Origin: an uncultured Lachnospiraceae bacterium | GTDB taxonomy: Bacteria > Bacillota > Clostridia > Lachnospirales > Lachnospiraceae | Length of the DNA: 64,000 nt | Direction: 5' to 3' | Assembly: GCA_902789665.1 (NCBI GenBank) | Contig: CADAOY010000002.1 | Location: 62,001 to 126,000, forward strand | In this document: positions 23,413 to 31,491 of the stretch, piece by piece | How positions within the stretch are numbered: position 1 is the stretch's first letter | How the letters are laid out: each line of letters opens with the position of its first letter | Position numbers and translations under genes: made by a program | Notes under the pieces: generated by a model | Told to the model about the DNA's origin: nothing | The model's input: the letters and a program-made list of their open reading frames with translations, nothing else | The model's database searches: none

Positions 23413-24522
23413 ATGAGAGAGGTATTAACTAGTGAACTGGTGCCGGGAATGGTGCTGGCAGATGATATACTTAATTTCACAGGGCAGCTGGTCTTTTCCA
23501 AGGATTTTGTACTGACGGATAAGGCTATAACCCGTCTTGCCTATTATTCAATACCTTCAGTTGTAATCCAGGATGACAATGCAGAATTAAAATATGAAGA
23601 GATAAAGCCCATAGAGATTGCACCTCCTCCGGTATTTGAGGAAAGTGTGCATTCGCAGAAGGTTAAGGCAAGTCCGAATTTCCAGAAATTCAAGAAGGAA
23701 TTCGAGGAGAATCTGGAGAGTTTCAAGGGTTCGATTAATGATATCGTAACTCTGAATAAGCCAATTGATCCGGACGCTCTTTTTGCCCAGACTGTCAACA
23801 TGACAACCTTTAGTGACAGCAGCATATCCACAATGGATATGATTCAGAACATGAGGGAATATGATGACCTTACTTTTGCCCACAGCATGAATGTAGCGCT
23901 TATCTGTAATGTATTTGCAGGGTGGCTGAAGTGGGATGCTGAGGAGACCAAGCTGGTTACTCTTTGCGGACTTCTTCATGACATTGGTAAATTAAAGATT
24001 CCTGATTCCATCATCAAGAGCCCTAACAAGCTTACGGATAATCAGTATAAGATAGTTAAGACTCATACCATCAAGGGTTATGAGATTTTAAAAGAGCATT
24101 CATATCTTGATCCGCATATTGCTTATTCAGCGCTTATGCATCATGAAAGATATGATGGCACAGGTTATCCTCTTGGTATTGCGGGAGAGAAGATAGATAA
24201 ATATGCAAGGGCCGTTGGTATTGCGGATGTTTATGATGCAATGACTTCTGCCAGAGTATACAGAGGACCCTGGTGTCCGTACCGAGTTGTGGAATTATAT
24301 GAAAATGAGGGCTTCCAGAAATACGATCCGGAGTTTATCATTAATTTCCTTGAGAATGTTGTTAATACATATCTTCATAATGATGTTCTTCTTAGTAATG
24401 GTGAAAAGGGTACAATTGTATTTAATAACAAGTCCTATCTTTCCAAGCCAATCGTTCAGACGGACTTCCAGCTTTATGACTTAAGTAAGGAAACAGGTCT
24501 GCATATTGAGAAAATTTTATAA
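23413..24522 (+). CDS. HD-GYP domain cyclic di-GMP phosphodiesterase
   Basis: 369-aa cytoplasmic protein. A DUF3391-like N-terminal region (about 1-115) precedes the HD-GYP domain (about 150-325). Key residues are present: HD pair His189/Asp190 in LLHDIGK, HHERYDGTGYP (His243/His244 and the GYP triad) and ADVYDAMTS. By family, it hydrolyses cyclic di-GMP to GMP. It counterbalances the GGDEF cyclase at 15.2 kb. It has its own promoter with an overlapping inverted repeat and a strong terminator downstream, so it is probably transcribed alone. Confidence 0.92.
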   Translation: MREVLTSELVPGMVLADDILNFTGQLVFSKDFVLTDKAITRLAYYSIPSVVIQDDNAELKYEEIKPIEIAPPPVFEESVHSQKVKASPNFQKFKKEFEENLESFKGSINDIVTLNKPIDPDALFAQTVNMTTFSDSSISTMDMIQNMREYDDLTFAHSMNVALICNVFAGWLKWDAEETKLVTLCGLLHDIGKLKIPDSIIKSPNKLTDNQYKIVKTHTIKGYEILKEHSYLDPHIAYSALMHHERYDGTGYPLGIAGEKIDKYARAVGIADVYDAMTSARVYRGPWCPYRVVELYENEGFQKYDPEFIINFLENVVNTYLHNDVLLSNGEKGTIVFNNKSYLSKPIVQTDFQLYDLSKETGLHIEKIL

Positions 24523-24553
24523 TTTCGCTTTACATAAGAGAATAAAAATCGGC

Positions 24554-24604
24554 AAAATGCCAGTCCCGAAATATCTTGTATTTGCGGGGCTGGTATTTTA
24601 TAAT
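24554..24604 (+). terminator. Strong 15-bp hairpin terminator after the HD-GYP gene
   Basis: AAAATGCCAGTCCCG (24554-24568) pairs along its whole length with CGGGGCTGGTATTTT (24585-24599), with two G-U pairs, and AAATA/TATTT extends it inside. It ends in TATTTTATAA. The A-run on the 5' side would let it work from the other strand as well. Confidence 0.7.
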
Positions 24605-24615
24605 TAGAGCATAAA

Positions 24616-24701
24616 TTGAAATACTTACTGCTGACGGTATTATGTGATAACACAGTGTAGTAAGTAGCTGGATTTTCCAGTATAAGCCGACCGTCTGGGC
24701 A
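24616..24701 (+). ncRNA. Probable ZTP (pfl motif) riboswitch upstream of the OFA transporter
   Basis: A 7-bp stem P1 (ACTTACT 24623-24629 with AGTAAGT 24659-24665) encloses CTGACGG and a small hairpin TGTG-ATAA-CACA. A linker hairpin CTGGA-TTT-TCCAG (24668-24680) follows, and then GCCGACCGTCTGGGCA (24686-24701). This order and the 3' conserved block CCG(C/T)CTGGGCA are those of the pfl/ZTP riboswitch, which senses the purine intermediate ZMP/ZTP when formyl-tetrahydrofolate is short. The 3' block is also the 5' side of a terminator, as usual for this class. The call is by eye; the region after P2 matches the consensus less well. Confidence 0.65.
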
Positions 24702-24726
24702 ATGTCTTGTGGCATTGTCCTTTTAT
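24697..24726 (+). terminator. Riboswitch expression-platform terminator
   Basis: GGGCAATGTC (24697-24706), loop TTGT and GGCATTGTCC (24711-24720) form a 10-bp stem with G-U pairs, followed by TTTTATTATA. The GGGCA of the conserved riboswitch core is used by the terminator stem, so ligand binding and termination would be mutually exclusive. Confidence 0.7.
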
Positions 24727-24773
24727 TATACCCATTTGCCGGGGAGCATCCCGCCGCGCACGCCGCGCAGGCG

Positions 24774-24806
24774 AAAAAGATGCACATTACCCCGTCCCTA
24801 GTGGCA
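24774..24806. repeat. 33-bp intergenic repeat, copy 1
   Basis: A 33-bp stretch running from AAAAAGATGCACATTA to CCGTCCCTAGTGGCA is identical to 33489-33521. It lies between the riboswitch terminator and the OFA transporter gene and is preceded by a very G+C-rich run (GCCGCGCACGCCGCGCAGGC). Function unknown. Confidence 0.75.
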
Positions 24807-24852
24807 CAGTATAAGAAAGGACAATTGCGGGTTTTTGAAGATGGAGGTTTAT

Positions 24853-26094
24853 ATGAGTTTTCTTAACAACAAATGGATGAGAGCTGCCGTACCTGCACTT
24901 TTAATCCACTGCTCAATAGGTACAGTTTACTGTTGGTCTACTTTCAAAGAGAGAATCTCCGAAGCCATCGGAATGGACACATTCGGTGTAGGCTGGGCGT
25001 TCTCCCTGGCTATATTCTTCCTTGGCATGTCGGCTGCTTTTGCAGGTAAGATGGTAGAGAAGAATATTCATAAATCATCCCTTATTTCATGCATATGCTT
25101 TACCGTCGGAATGCTCGGTACAGGCGCATCAATTCAGTTTTTAAAAGGACCTGCGGCCCTTATTTCAATATATATTTTCTACGGCTGCATCATGGGTATC
25201 GGCCTTGGTGTCGGTTATCTTACACCGGTTAAAACACTTATGCTCTGGTTTGATAAGCAGAAAGGTCTTGCAACAGGTATCTCCATCATGGGCTTCGGTC
25301 TTGCCAAAGCAATCGCCACACCTATCATGGAAGCAATCCTTTCAAGATTCGGTATCTCTGCGATGTTCTATATTTTAGGTGGCGTGTATTTTGTCATGAT
25401 GTTACTCGGTCACTTCCTTCTTAAGAAGCCGGAAGGCTGGGTTGAGCCTCAGGATAACAAGGACGGCTTCAAGGTTATGTCCATGTTCAAGAACAAAGTA
25501 TTCCTTGGAATCTGGCTTATGTTCTTTATCAACATTCACTGCGGCCTTGCACTTATCACATACGAAAAGCAGATCATTCAGACAACATTTGAAGGCATGG
25601 CAGTTCTTGCAGTAATGGTCAGCGTTGTGCCTATGGTAACTGCTGCATTTAACGCGCTCGGCCGTATCGGATACTCAACCATCTCAGATAAGATGAAGGA
25701 CAGAAATACGGTTTACCAGATTATCTTCATAAGCTGCATCTTAATCACAGGCATTGCACTTGTTACACAGTCAATCACAAAGGGACCTCAGACCATTGTA
25801 TTTGGTATGATTACAGTTTGCCTTCTTCTCCTTGTTAACCTTGGATACGGCGGCGGCTTCTCAACACTTCCTGCACTTCTTTCATCAAGATTTGGTATGG
25901 AAAAGATTAGCAAAATCCACGGCCTGTCACTTTCCGCCTGGGCAATCGCAGGTATTACAGGAAATAACATGACTGAAATCATCAAGCATTTTGTTGGAAA
26001 CAGATATGAAGTTGTACTTATCGCAACCCTTTGTTTCTACATTGCAGCCCTTCTTATCTGCTTAATTTTGGTTAAAGAGAAAAAAGAAAAATAG
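24853..26094 (+). CDS. OFA-family MFS transporter (oxalate/formate antiporter-like)
   Basis: 413-aa membrane protein with about 12 predicted spans. The ATG at 24853 (MSFLNNKWMRAAVPALL) is chosen because GGAGG lies five bases upstream; in-frame TTG and ATG codons at 24835 and 24841 are less likely. OFA-type features are the N-terminal CSIGTVYCWSTF segment, GCIMGIGLGVGYLTPVKTLMLWF with FDKQKGLATGISIMGFGLAKA, and the long central loop at about residues 195-215. The family exchanges small organic anions such as oxalate and formate, but many members have unknown cargo. The ZTP riboswitch ahead of it links expression to one-carbon/folate status, which favours formate or a related acid (inference). 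Confidence 0.85.
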   Translation: MSFLNNKWMRAAVPALLIHCSIGTVYCWSTFKERISEAIGMDTFGVGWAFSLAIFFLGMSAAFAGKMVEKNIHKSSLISCICFTVGMLGTGASIQFLKGPAALISIYIFYGCIMGIGLGVGYLTPVKTLMLWFDKQKGLATGISIMGFGLAKAIATPIMEAILSRFGISAMFYILGGVYFVMMLLGHFLLKKPEGWVEPQDNKDGFKVMSMFKNKVFLGIWLMFFINIHCGLALITYEKQIIQTTFEGMAVLAVMVSVVPMVTAAFNALGRIGYSTISDKMKDRNTVYQIIFISCILITGIALVTQSITKGPQTIVFGMITVCLLLLVNLGYGGGFSTLPALLSSRFGMEKISKIHGLSLSAWAIAGITGNNMTEIIKHFVGNRYEVVLIATLCFYIAALLICLILVKEKKEK

Positions 26095-26132
26095 TTTACA
26101 TAATGACACAATTAACCATTTAGTCATTTATA

Positions 26133-26175
26133 CACCCCTTGAGGCTTATTTTGTAAATCTTAAGGGGTGCTTTTA
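26133..26175 (+). terminator. Rho-independent terminator after the OFA transporter
   Basis: CACCCCTTGAG (26133-26143) pairs with CTTAAGGGGTG (26159-26169), 11 bp with one G-U pair, followed by CTTTT. Confidence 0.8.
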
Positions 26176-26189
26176 AATATAGGAATATG

Positions 26190-26218
26190 TTTACATAAAT
26201 TACGACTTGTGGTATAAT
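26190..26218 (+). promoter_or_regulatory. Predicted sigma-A promoter for the hybrid kinase
   Basis: TTTACA (26190-26195), a 17-base spacer ending TGG, and TATAAT (26213-26218). The leader of about 68 bases to the ATG at 26293 is G+C-rich and contains GGGACGCA and GGGGTTAC, reminiscent of parts of a c-di-GMP-I riboswitch but incomplete. Confidence 0.7.
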
Positions 26219-26292
26219 ATTTAAGGAATTGTGCGTGCTTGCGCGGGGACGCAGGTAAATCAGCATGGGCCATGATGGCCAGGGGTTACGAT

Positions 26293-29200
26293 ATGAGAAT
26301 AAATAATTTCTTAAGAAAGCATGGCAGCAAACTGTTTATTATAATTGCAATTTTAGTACTTGCAATTGTAATTCTTAACGGGCAGCTGTTTTTCTATACT
26401 CTGAATGAGCAGGCTGCGGTACTTAGCCGTGAGCAGCTTGAAATCATTTCTTCAAGACTTCAGGAAACTTTAAATAATGCGGAAGTGTCACTTTTTAAGG
26501 TGTCATCCGACGTGGCGGTACTTACGAATACCGGCGCCGGCGATGAGGCAATTGTGGCGTCATTAAGACAGCATAAAAGTGAACTTGCAGATGAAAACTG
26601 CATCAATGTTTTTGCAGCAAGGGGCGACCTGTGCTTAGTGCCTGACAGAGTGGTGGGCGATGACCTGACCATTCGCGACCGCGTGTGGTACAAAGGCGCG
26701 GAGAAATCCGGCGTGGATGTGGTTTATGTTTCATCCCCTTACGTCGATTATTTTACGGGGGAGACCTGCTTCTCAGTATCCATGATGCTTAAAGATGGCA
26801 GAACCATCGTAGGCCTTGATTATGACTTATCCGACATGCAGGCCTGCGTGGAATTCATAGATGACAACATGAACGGCGATGCCTTAATCGTCAACTCCGA
26901 AGGCATGGTAGTTGCCTACAGAGACATATCTTACGTTGGCCAGAACCTGGCAGATGTGGACAAGGGTTATAATAATGTCTTTTCCAAAATCATCGCCTCC
27001 GGCGAAAGCACTGCCTCCTTCACCAGCCGTATTGACGGACAAAGAAGTACAGTATTTTATACAAAGACAGATAATGACTGGTATTTAATTTCATCTGTTT
27101 CAAATGCAGGTTTATATAAAAGTAATTACACAGCTCTTATAAGAAATCTGATTCTTAATATTCTTTTAATCGGCGTGCTTATCGTGCTTTATATTGTGAC
27201 ATACAGAAGACAGAATCAGGTTGAGAAGACTTTGATTGCCGAGGAAAAATTCCTTGATAAAAAGACTGAGGATGTAAGTCATAAACTTCATGCCATTTTG
27301 AAACATTCAAGTGAAAGCAGACTGGATAACGTGGATATGGAAGAAGCCATGAAACTTATTCAGGAAAATGCCTACGGCATTGAGAATGTAATGAATGAAA
27401 TCTCATTAAGTGCCAAGGTTATTGATACGGTTCAGGAAGAGAATAATCTTGATAATCAGAAAGTTACGGCGGGAATGAGCGGAAGAAGAAGCAGACTGTT
27501 CCTGGTGGGCGTTCTTGTGGTGCTTTTCTTTGCATTCATCGTTTCTATTATTGTTGCAACGAGTTCAACTGTAAGAAGCGGTAGTGACAGTATGATGGGT
27601 CATATTGGTGCGAGAGTTGATGAACTTAAAGTGTGGACAACTCATCAGGAAACCATACTCGATATGCTCTCCAATTTCGTGCTGACCGGTGATAATTCGT
27701 CGGATAATAAGGCTAATGAAGAGATGATTAGTCAGATATCAGGGCAGTATGATCAGATTTATGCTGTATATCTTGCTAATGCGAATTCTTCCACGCCACT
27801 TGTTATAAGTGATGGCAAAGAGAGCGCGTCCGATGAAAAAGTGGAAGAACTTAAATGGTATACAGATGCCATGGATACTAAGGGAAATGAGGGCTTTACA
27901 GTATCATCGCCTTTCTACAGGGAAGATGAAAATGATTATTTCATAACTCTTTCAAAGAAAATAATGGATGATGAGGGAGAGTTCTATGGTGTTATTGCCA
28001 TGGACGTTTATCTTTCAAGTCTTACGGACATCATTGATAATAATACGGATACGGCATATACCTTCTTTGTTGATAAAGACGGTAATATCATAAGCCATCC
28101 TAATAAGGATTATTCAATTAAAAAAGACAGCGCAACATCCATGGAACAGGCGGGTTACTTAGAGGCAGTTTATAATGATGACCCGGTGACTCTTAAGGAT
28201 TATGATGGCAAGCGAAAAGTTGTTATGTCGGTGGTTGAAGAAGAGTCCGGATTTAGCGTTGTATATGTTAGAAAATGGTCAGATATATATGGCGATGTTA
28301 TTAAGTATGATATTTTATTTGTTGTGCTTTTTGGTCTTTGCATGGGGGTTATATCCCATATCATGCTTGCCATGATAAAGTGGCAGGAAAAAGCAACCCT
28401 TGTATTGCAGGAAGCAGTTGAGGCAGCAACCCAGGCAGATGAAGCCAAGTCGCAGTTTTTGGCTCAGATGTCCCATGAAATCAGAACTCCTATCAATGCA
28501 GTGCTTGGTATGGATGAGATGATTCTTAGAGAGAGTAATAATGAGAATGTAAGAAGTTATGCAAGGGATATTCAAAGCGCCGGTAATTCACTTTTATCAA
28601 TCATTAATGATATCCTTGATATTTCCAAAATTGAGTCCGGAAAGTTGGAGATTGTACCTGCAGAATATGAACTTGATTCCATGCTTCGCGACCTTGTAAA
28701 TATGGTATCATTCCGTGCCAATGCCAAGAATCTTAAACTGGAAGTTACTGTTGATCCGTCATTGCCATCGAAGTTATACGGCGATGATGTAAGAGTAAAA
28801 CAGTGTATTACAAATATTCTTACCAATGCGACCAAATATACACAGACAGGTACTGTATGGTTCAGGGTTAGCGGCACTGTTAAGGATCAGACTTGCGAAC
28901 TTTACGTAGAGGTAGAAGATACAGGTATCGGTATTAAGGAAGAAGATCTTTCCAAACTGTTCTCTGCTTTTGACAGAATTGAAGAGAAGAGAAACCGTAA
29001 TATTGAAGGTACCGGTCTTGGTATGAATATTACTCAGAATCTTCTGCACCTCATGGGTACCAAACTTGAAGTTGAAAGTAAATACGGCGAAGGCAGTAAG
29101 TTCTATTTTACAATAGAGCAGGAGATTAGGGATAAGAGCCCAATCGGGGATTTTGACGTTTATGAAAAAGAGGGAGAGACTTATGATTATAACGAGTCCT

Positions 29201-30270
29201 TCTATGCGCCAAATGCCAGAGTTCTCGTGGTGGATGACAATGCTCTTAACCGAAAGGTATTTGTTGCGCTTCTTAAGGATACGGGCGTGCAGATTACTGA
29301 GGCTGAGTCGGGTAAGGAATGTCTGGAACTTACGGAGAAGAATTATTACGATATTATTTTCCTTGATCATATGATGCCGGAACTTGACGGTATTGAGACG
29401 CTTCATTTGATGAAGAAGAATCTTCAGGGTCCGAATAAAAATACGCCGGTATTCGTGCTTACCGCCAATGCGGTTACGGGTGCCAAGGAGATGTACCTAA
29501 GCGAAGGCTTCAATGGATTTTTGTCAAAGCCTGTTGTGGCGTCGAAACTTGAAGAGGTAATTAAAGAGAATATCTCGCCGAGGCTTTTTGAGCATGCGCC
29601 TGATAAGGATGAAAGAGAAAAGAAAGAGAAACTTGCAAAGGCAGCAGAGGAGGACCTTGGAGAACTTCCAATTATCGGAGGTATCGACTGGAATTATGCC
29701 ATGGCTCACCTTTATCAGAAGGACCTGGTTATTGCTACGGTTAAGGACTTCGTTGAGATGATTCCTATGCATGCCAAGAAACTCGATGAGATGTATGGCC
29801 GAATCGACGAACCAGGTGAAATGGATAATTACAGAATCCAGGTTCATTCAATGAAGAGTGTTGCTGCAACCCTTGGTATTATTCCGCTTGCAGGTATGGC
29901 CAACGTGCTTGAGCATGCATCAAGAGAAGGAAAGAAAGATACAATTGAGAGGATGCATTCGATACTTATTGATTTCTGGTATAATTACGGTGAGAAATTA
30001 AGGGAAGCATTCAATATAGAAAAGACGGAGATTACCAGGGAAGAATATGATATTTTCTCAGTTACAGATCAGCTTGAGAAATTAAAGGAGTCCATGGAGG
30101 ACCTGGATATTGATACTGCAGATCCGATTGCGGATTATCTATATAAATATAACTGGGGCGTTGAGATGAATGAAAAAGTTAAGGATTTGAAGAATGCAGT
30201 TACGGCCCTGGATTCAGATACGGTTGCGGAACTGGTTGATGAGATTCTGGCAGCTAAAGATGATGAATAA
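26293..30270 (+). CDS. Hybrid sensor histidine kinase with two tandem sensor modules, REC and HPt
   Basis: 1325-aa protein. The ATG at 26293 (AGGGGTT upstream) is preferred over the open frame from 26239. Order: TM1 (about 14-34), Cache-like extracellular domain, TM2 (about 284-306), cytoplasmic helical linker, TM3 (about 401-422), second Cache-like domain (VSSPFYREDENDYFITLSKKI), TM4 (about 673-696), HisKA with phospho-His728 in FLAQMSHEIRTPINAVLG, HATPase (TNILTNATKYTQ, DTGIGI, GTGLGM), receiver with Asp1025 in FLDHMMPELDG, and HPt with His1185 in VHSMKSVAATLG. It is a complete phosphorelay protein. A second HisKA is not visible after the first sensor, so the two sensor modules feed one kinase. 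The response regulator follows 24 bases later. Confidence 0.9.
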   Translation: MRINNFLRKHGSKLFIIIAILVLAIVILNGQLFFYTLNEQAAVLSREQLEIISSRLQETLNNAEVSLFKVSSDVAVLTNTGAGDEAIVASLRQHKSELADENCINVFAARGDLCLVPDRVVGDDLTIRDRVWYKGAEKSGVDVVYVSSPYVDYFTGETCFSVSMMLKDGRTIVGLDYDLSDMQACVEFIDDNMNGDALIVNSEGMVVAYRDISYVGQNLADVDKGYNNVFSKIIASGESTASFTSRIDGQRSTVFYTKTDNDWYLISSVSNAGLYKSNYTALIRNLILNILLIGVLIVLYIVTYRRQNQVEKTLIAEEKFLDKKTEDVSHKLHAILKHSSESRLDNVDMEEAMKLIQENAYGIENVMNEISLSAKVIDTVQEENNLDNQKVTAGMSGRRSRLFLVGVLVVLFFAFIVSIIVATSSTVRSGSDSMMGHIGARVDELKVWTTHQETILDMLSNFVLTGDNSSDNKANEEMISQISGQYDQIYAVYLANANSSTPLVISDGKESASDEKVEELKWYTDAMDTKGNEGFTVSSPFYREDENDYFITLSKKIMDDEGEFYGVIAMDVYLSSLTDIIDNNTDTAYTFFVDKDGNIISHPNKDYSIKKDSATSMEQAGYLEAVYNDDPVTLKDYDGKRKVVMSVVEEESGFSVVYVRKWSDIYGDVIKYDILFVVLFGLCMGVISHIMLAMIKWQEKATLVLQEAVEAATQADEAKSQFLAQMSHEIRTPINAVLGMDEMILRESNNENVRSYARDIQSAGNSLLSIINDILDISKIESGKLEIVPAEYELDSMLRDLVNMVSFRANAKNLKLEVTVDPSLPSKLYGDDVRVKQCITNILTNATKYTQTGTVWFRVSGTVKDQTCELYVEVEDTGIGIKEEDLSKLFSAFDRIEEKRNRNIEGTGLGMNITQNLLHLMGTKLEVESKYGEGSKFYFTIEQEIRDKSPIGDFDVYEKEGETYDYNESFYAPNARVLVVDDNALNRKVFVALLKDTGVQITEAESGKECLELTEKNYYDIIFLDHMMPELDGIETLHLMKKNLQGPNKNTPVFVLTANAVTGAKEMYLSEGFNGFLSKPVVASKLEEVIKENISPRLFEHAPDKDEREKKEKLAKAAEEDLGELPIIGGIDWNYAMAHLYQKDLVIATVKDFVEMIPMHAKKLDEMYGRIDEPGEMDNYRIQVHSMKSVAATLGIIPLAGMANVLEHASREGKKDTIERMHSILIDFWYNYGEKLREAFNIEKTEITREEYDIFSVTDQLEKLKESMEDLDIDTADPIADYLYKYNWGVEMNEKVKDLKNAVTALDSDTVAELVDEILAAKDDE

Positions 30271-30294
30271 TCAAATAATTAGGAGCATATAAAT

Positions 30295-31161
30295 ATGGAC
30301 AGAATGTTGATTGTTGGAAAATTGAATGTACACAATAAGGAATTAAATGAGTTCTTTGGGCAGTATTTTGAGTCTCATTTATGTTCTGAAGAGATTGTGG
30401 GATTTGATAAAGTTTTGGGCGTTACCGGACCTATGGTAGTGGTAATCAGTATGATCGGGAATGCGGGAGAGATGGACCCGGGGATTTTTCGGTCGGTTGC
30501 AAGAGTATGTCCGGGGGTTCCGACGATTACCATTGGTAATGATTTAGAGCGTAAGAATTATATGTACTTCTATGGAAATAAGCAGTTTTCGCATATCGAC
30601 AAGGATGTGGATAAAGAGGAAATGGTGCGTATTATTAAGGAGAGAGTTGAGGAGTACAGGGCTGTTAAGAAGAGGGAAGAGATTGAGGAAGCGGATGCGG
30701 ATGATATTGATATAGAGGCAGAGCTTGCGGGGCTTTCGGATATGCTTGGGGGTGTGGAGCCGCTGGAGGAGCCGAAGGTGGAGGAAGATCCGCATGATGA
30801 TATAAGAGTTCTGGTTATTGATGATGATCCGATGATGCTCAGGAGTCTTAAGGCGATACTTGATGGGGAGTATGATGTGTCGCTTGCGACGTCCGGTATG
30901 AAGGGGATTACAGCGATGGCGAAGAAGAGGCCGGATGTAATTTTGCTTGATTATGAGATGCCGGTTTGTGATGGAAAGCAGACTCTGGAGATGATTCGTT
31001 CGGATGAGGATACGAAGGATATACCGGTTATTTTCCTGACGGGGCTTGGGGATATGGAGCATATCAAGTCGGTGCTTGCGCTTAAGCCGGCGGCGTATAT
31101 ACTTAAGCCGGCGAATAAGGATAGTTTGATGGAAAAGATTACGGCAGCGCTGAAGCGCTAA
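30295..31161 (+). CDS. Response regulator with C-terminal receiver domain
   Basis: 288 aa. The receiver domain (about 170-287) has the acidic pair in VIDDDPMM, the phospho-accepting Asp219 in LLDYEMPVCDG, and the switch residues FLTG and Lys in YILKPANK. The first 130 residues are an unassigned domain that may itself be a degenerate receiver-like fold, followed by an acidic Glu/Asp-rich linker (about 120-165). No DNA-binding or enzymatic output is present, so it may pass the signal by protein contact. It is co-transcribed with the hybrid kinase (24-base gap) and ends in a textbook terminator. Confidence 0.88.
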   Translation: MDRMLIVGKLNVHNKELNEFFGQYFESHLCSEEIVGFDKVLGVTGPMVVVISMIGNAGEMDPGIFRSVARVCPGVPTITIGNDLERKNYMYFYGNKQFSHIDKDVDKEEMVRIIKERVEEYRAVKKREEIEEADADDIDIEAELAGLSDMLGGVEPLEEPKVEEDPHDDIRVLVIDDDPMMLRSLKAILDGEYDVSLATSGMKGITAMAKKRPDVILLDYEMPVCDGKQTLEMIRSDEDTKDIPVIFLTGLGDMEHIKSVLALKPAAYILKPANKDSLMEKITAALKR

Positions 31162-31166
31162 GAGGA

Positions 31167-31194
31167 AGCATCGCCTTTAGGGCGATGCTTTTTA
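31167..31194 (+). terminator. Rho-independent terminator after the response regulator
   Basis: AGCATCGCC (31167-31175), loop TTTAG, GGCGATGCT (31181-31189), then TTTT. A perfect 9-bp stem. Confidence 0.9.
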
Positions 31195-31220
31195 TGTTAG
31201 GCCCACCCGCCCACCCCTAT

Positions 31221-31253
31221 ATGCCCCCACGTGCCTTCGGCACGCGGGGGCAT
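31221..31253. repeat. Long perfect-looking hairpin in a G+C-rich spacer
   Basis: ATGCCCCCACGTGCC pairs with GGCACGCGGGGGCAT around a TTC loop: 15 positions with one A-C mismatch. No T-run follows. It is the strongest secondary structure in the spacer 31195-31491 and resembles the smaller GCC-TTC-GGC elements at 23.2 kb. Confidence 0.6.
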
Positions 31254-31452
31254 GGGAAAGGGGAGAGGCAAACTCCAATCTGCGCAGGGGCGTGGCAGAG
31301 GAAACCCAATCCGCGACTCGGGCCATCTCCTCCACACGCCTGAGACGCCTCGGACAGGTGGGAAGGGTGGGAGGGTTGGGAAAAAAGGCTTGGGTGCGGC
31401 GAAGGCGTGAGGCAGAGAGAAATGGCGATAGGTGGGAGACAGTTGCAATATG
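31254..31452. other. G+C-rich spacer with a G-quadruplex motif
   Basis: No gene is seen here. The stretch is much richer in G+C than its neighbours. At 31360-31380 there are five runs of GGG separated by one or two bases (AA, T, A, TT), the strongest intramolecular G-quadruplex pattern in the window, about 75 bases upstream of the next promoter. Open frames on both strands in this stretch show no protein-like features. Confidence 0.55.
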
Positions 31453-31461
31453 TGATATAAT
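31453..31461 (+). promoter_or_regulatory. Extended -10 promoter for the ParB-like/BMP gene
   Basis: TGATATAAT at 31453-31461, 30 bases before the ATG; no convincing -35 box at the right distance. Confidence 0.5.
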
Positions 31462-31491
31462 GTATCTCGTAAGAAAGATAAGAGGTATTAT

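Noticed and set aside
26225-26292. c-di-GMP-I (GEMM) riboswitch in the hybrid-kinase leader
   Set aside because: GGGACGCA, GGGCC and GGGGTTAC resemble pieces of the 3' half, but the first hairpin with its ACGCA/GCAAA elements is missing and the leader after the predicted start is only about 68 bases. Not enough for a call without a covariance search.
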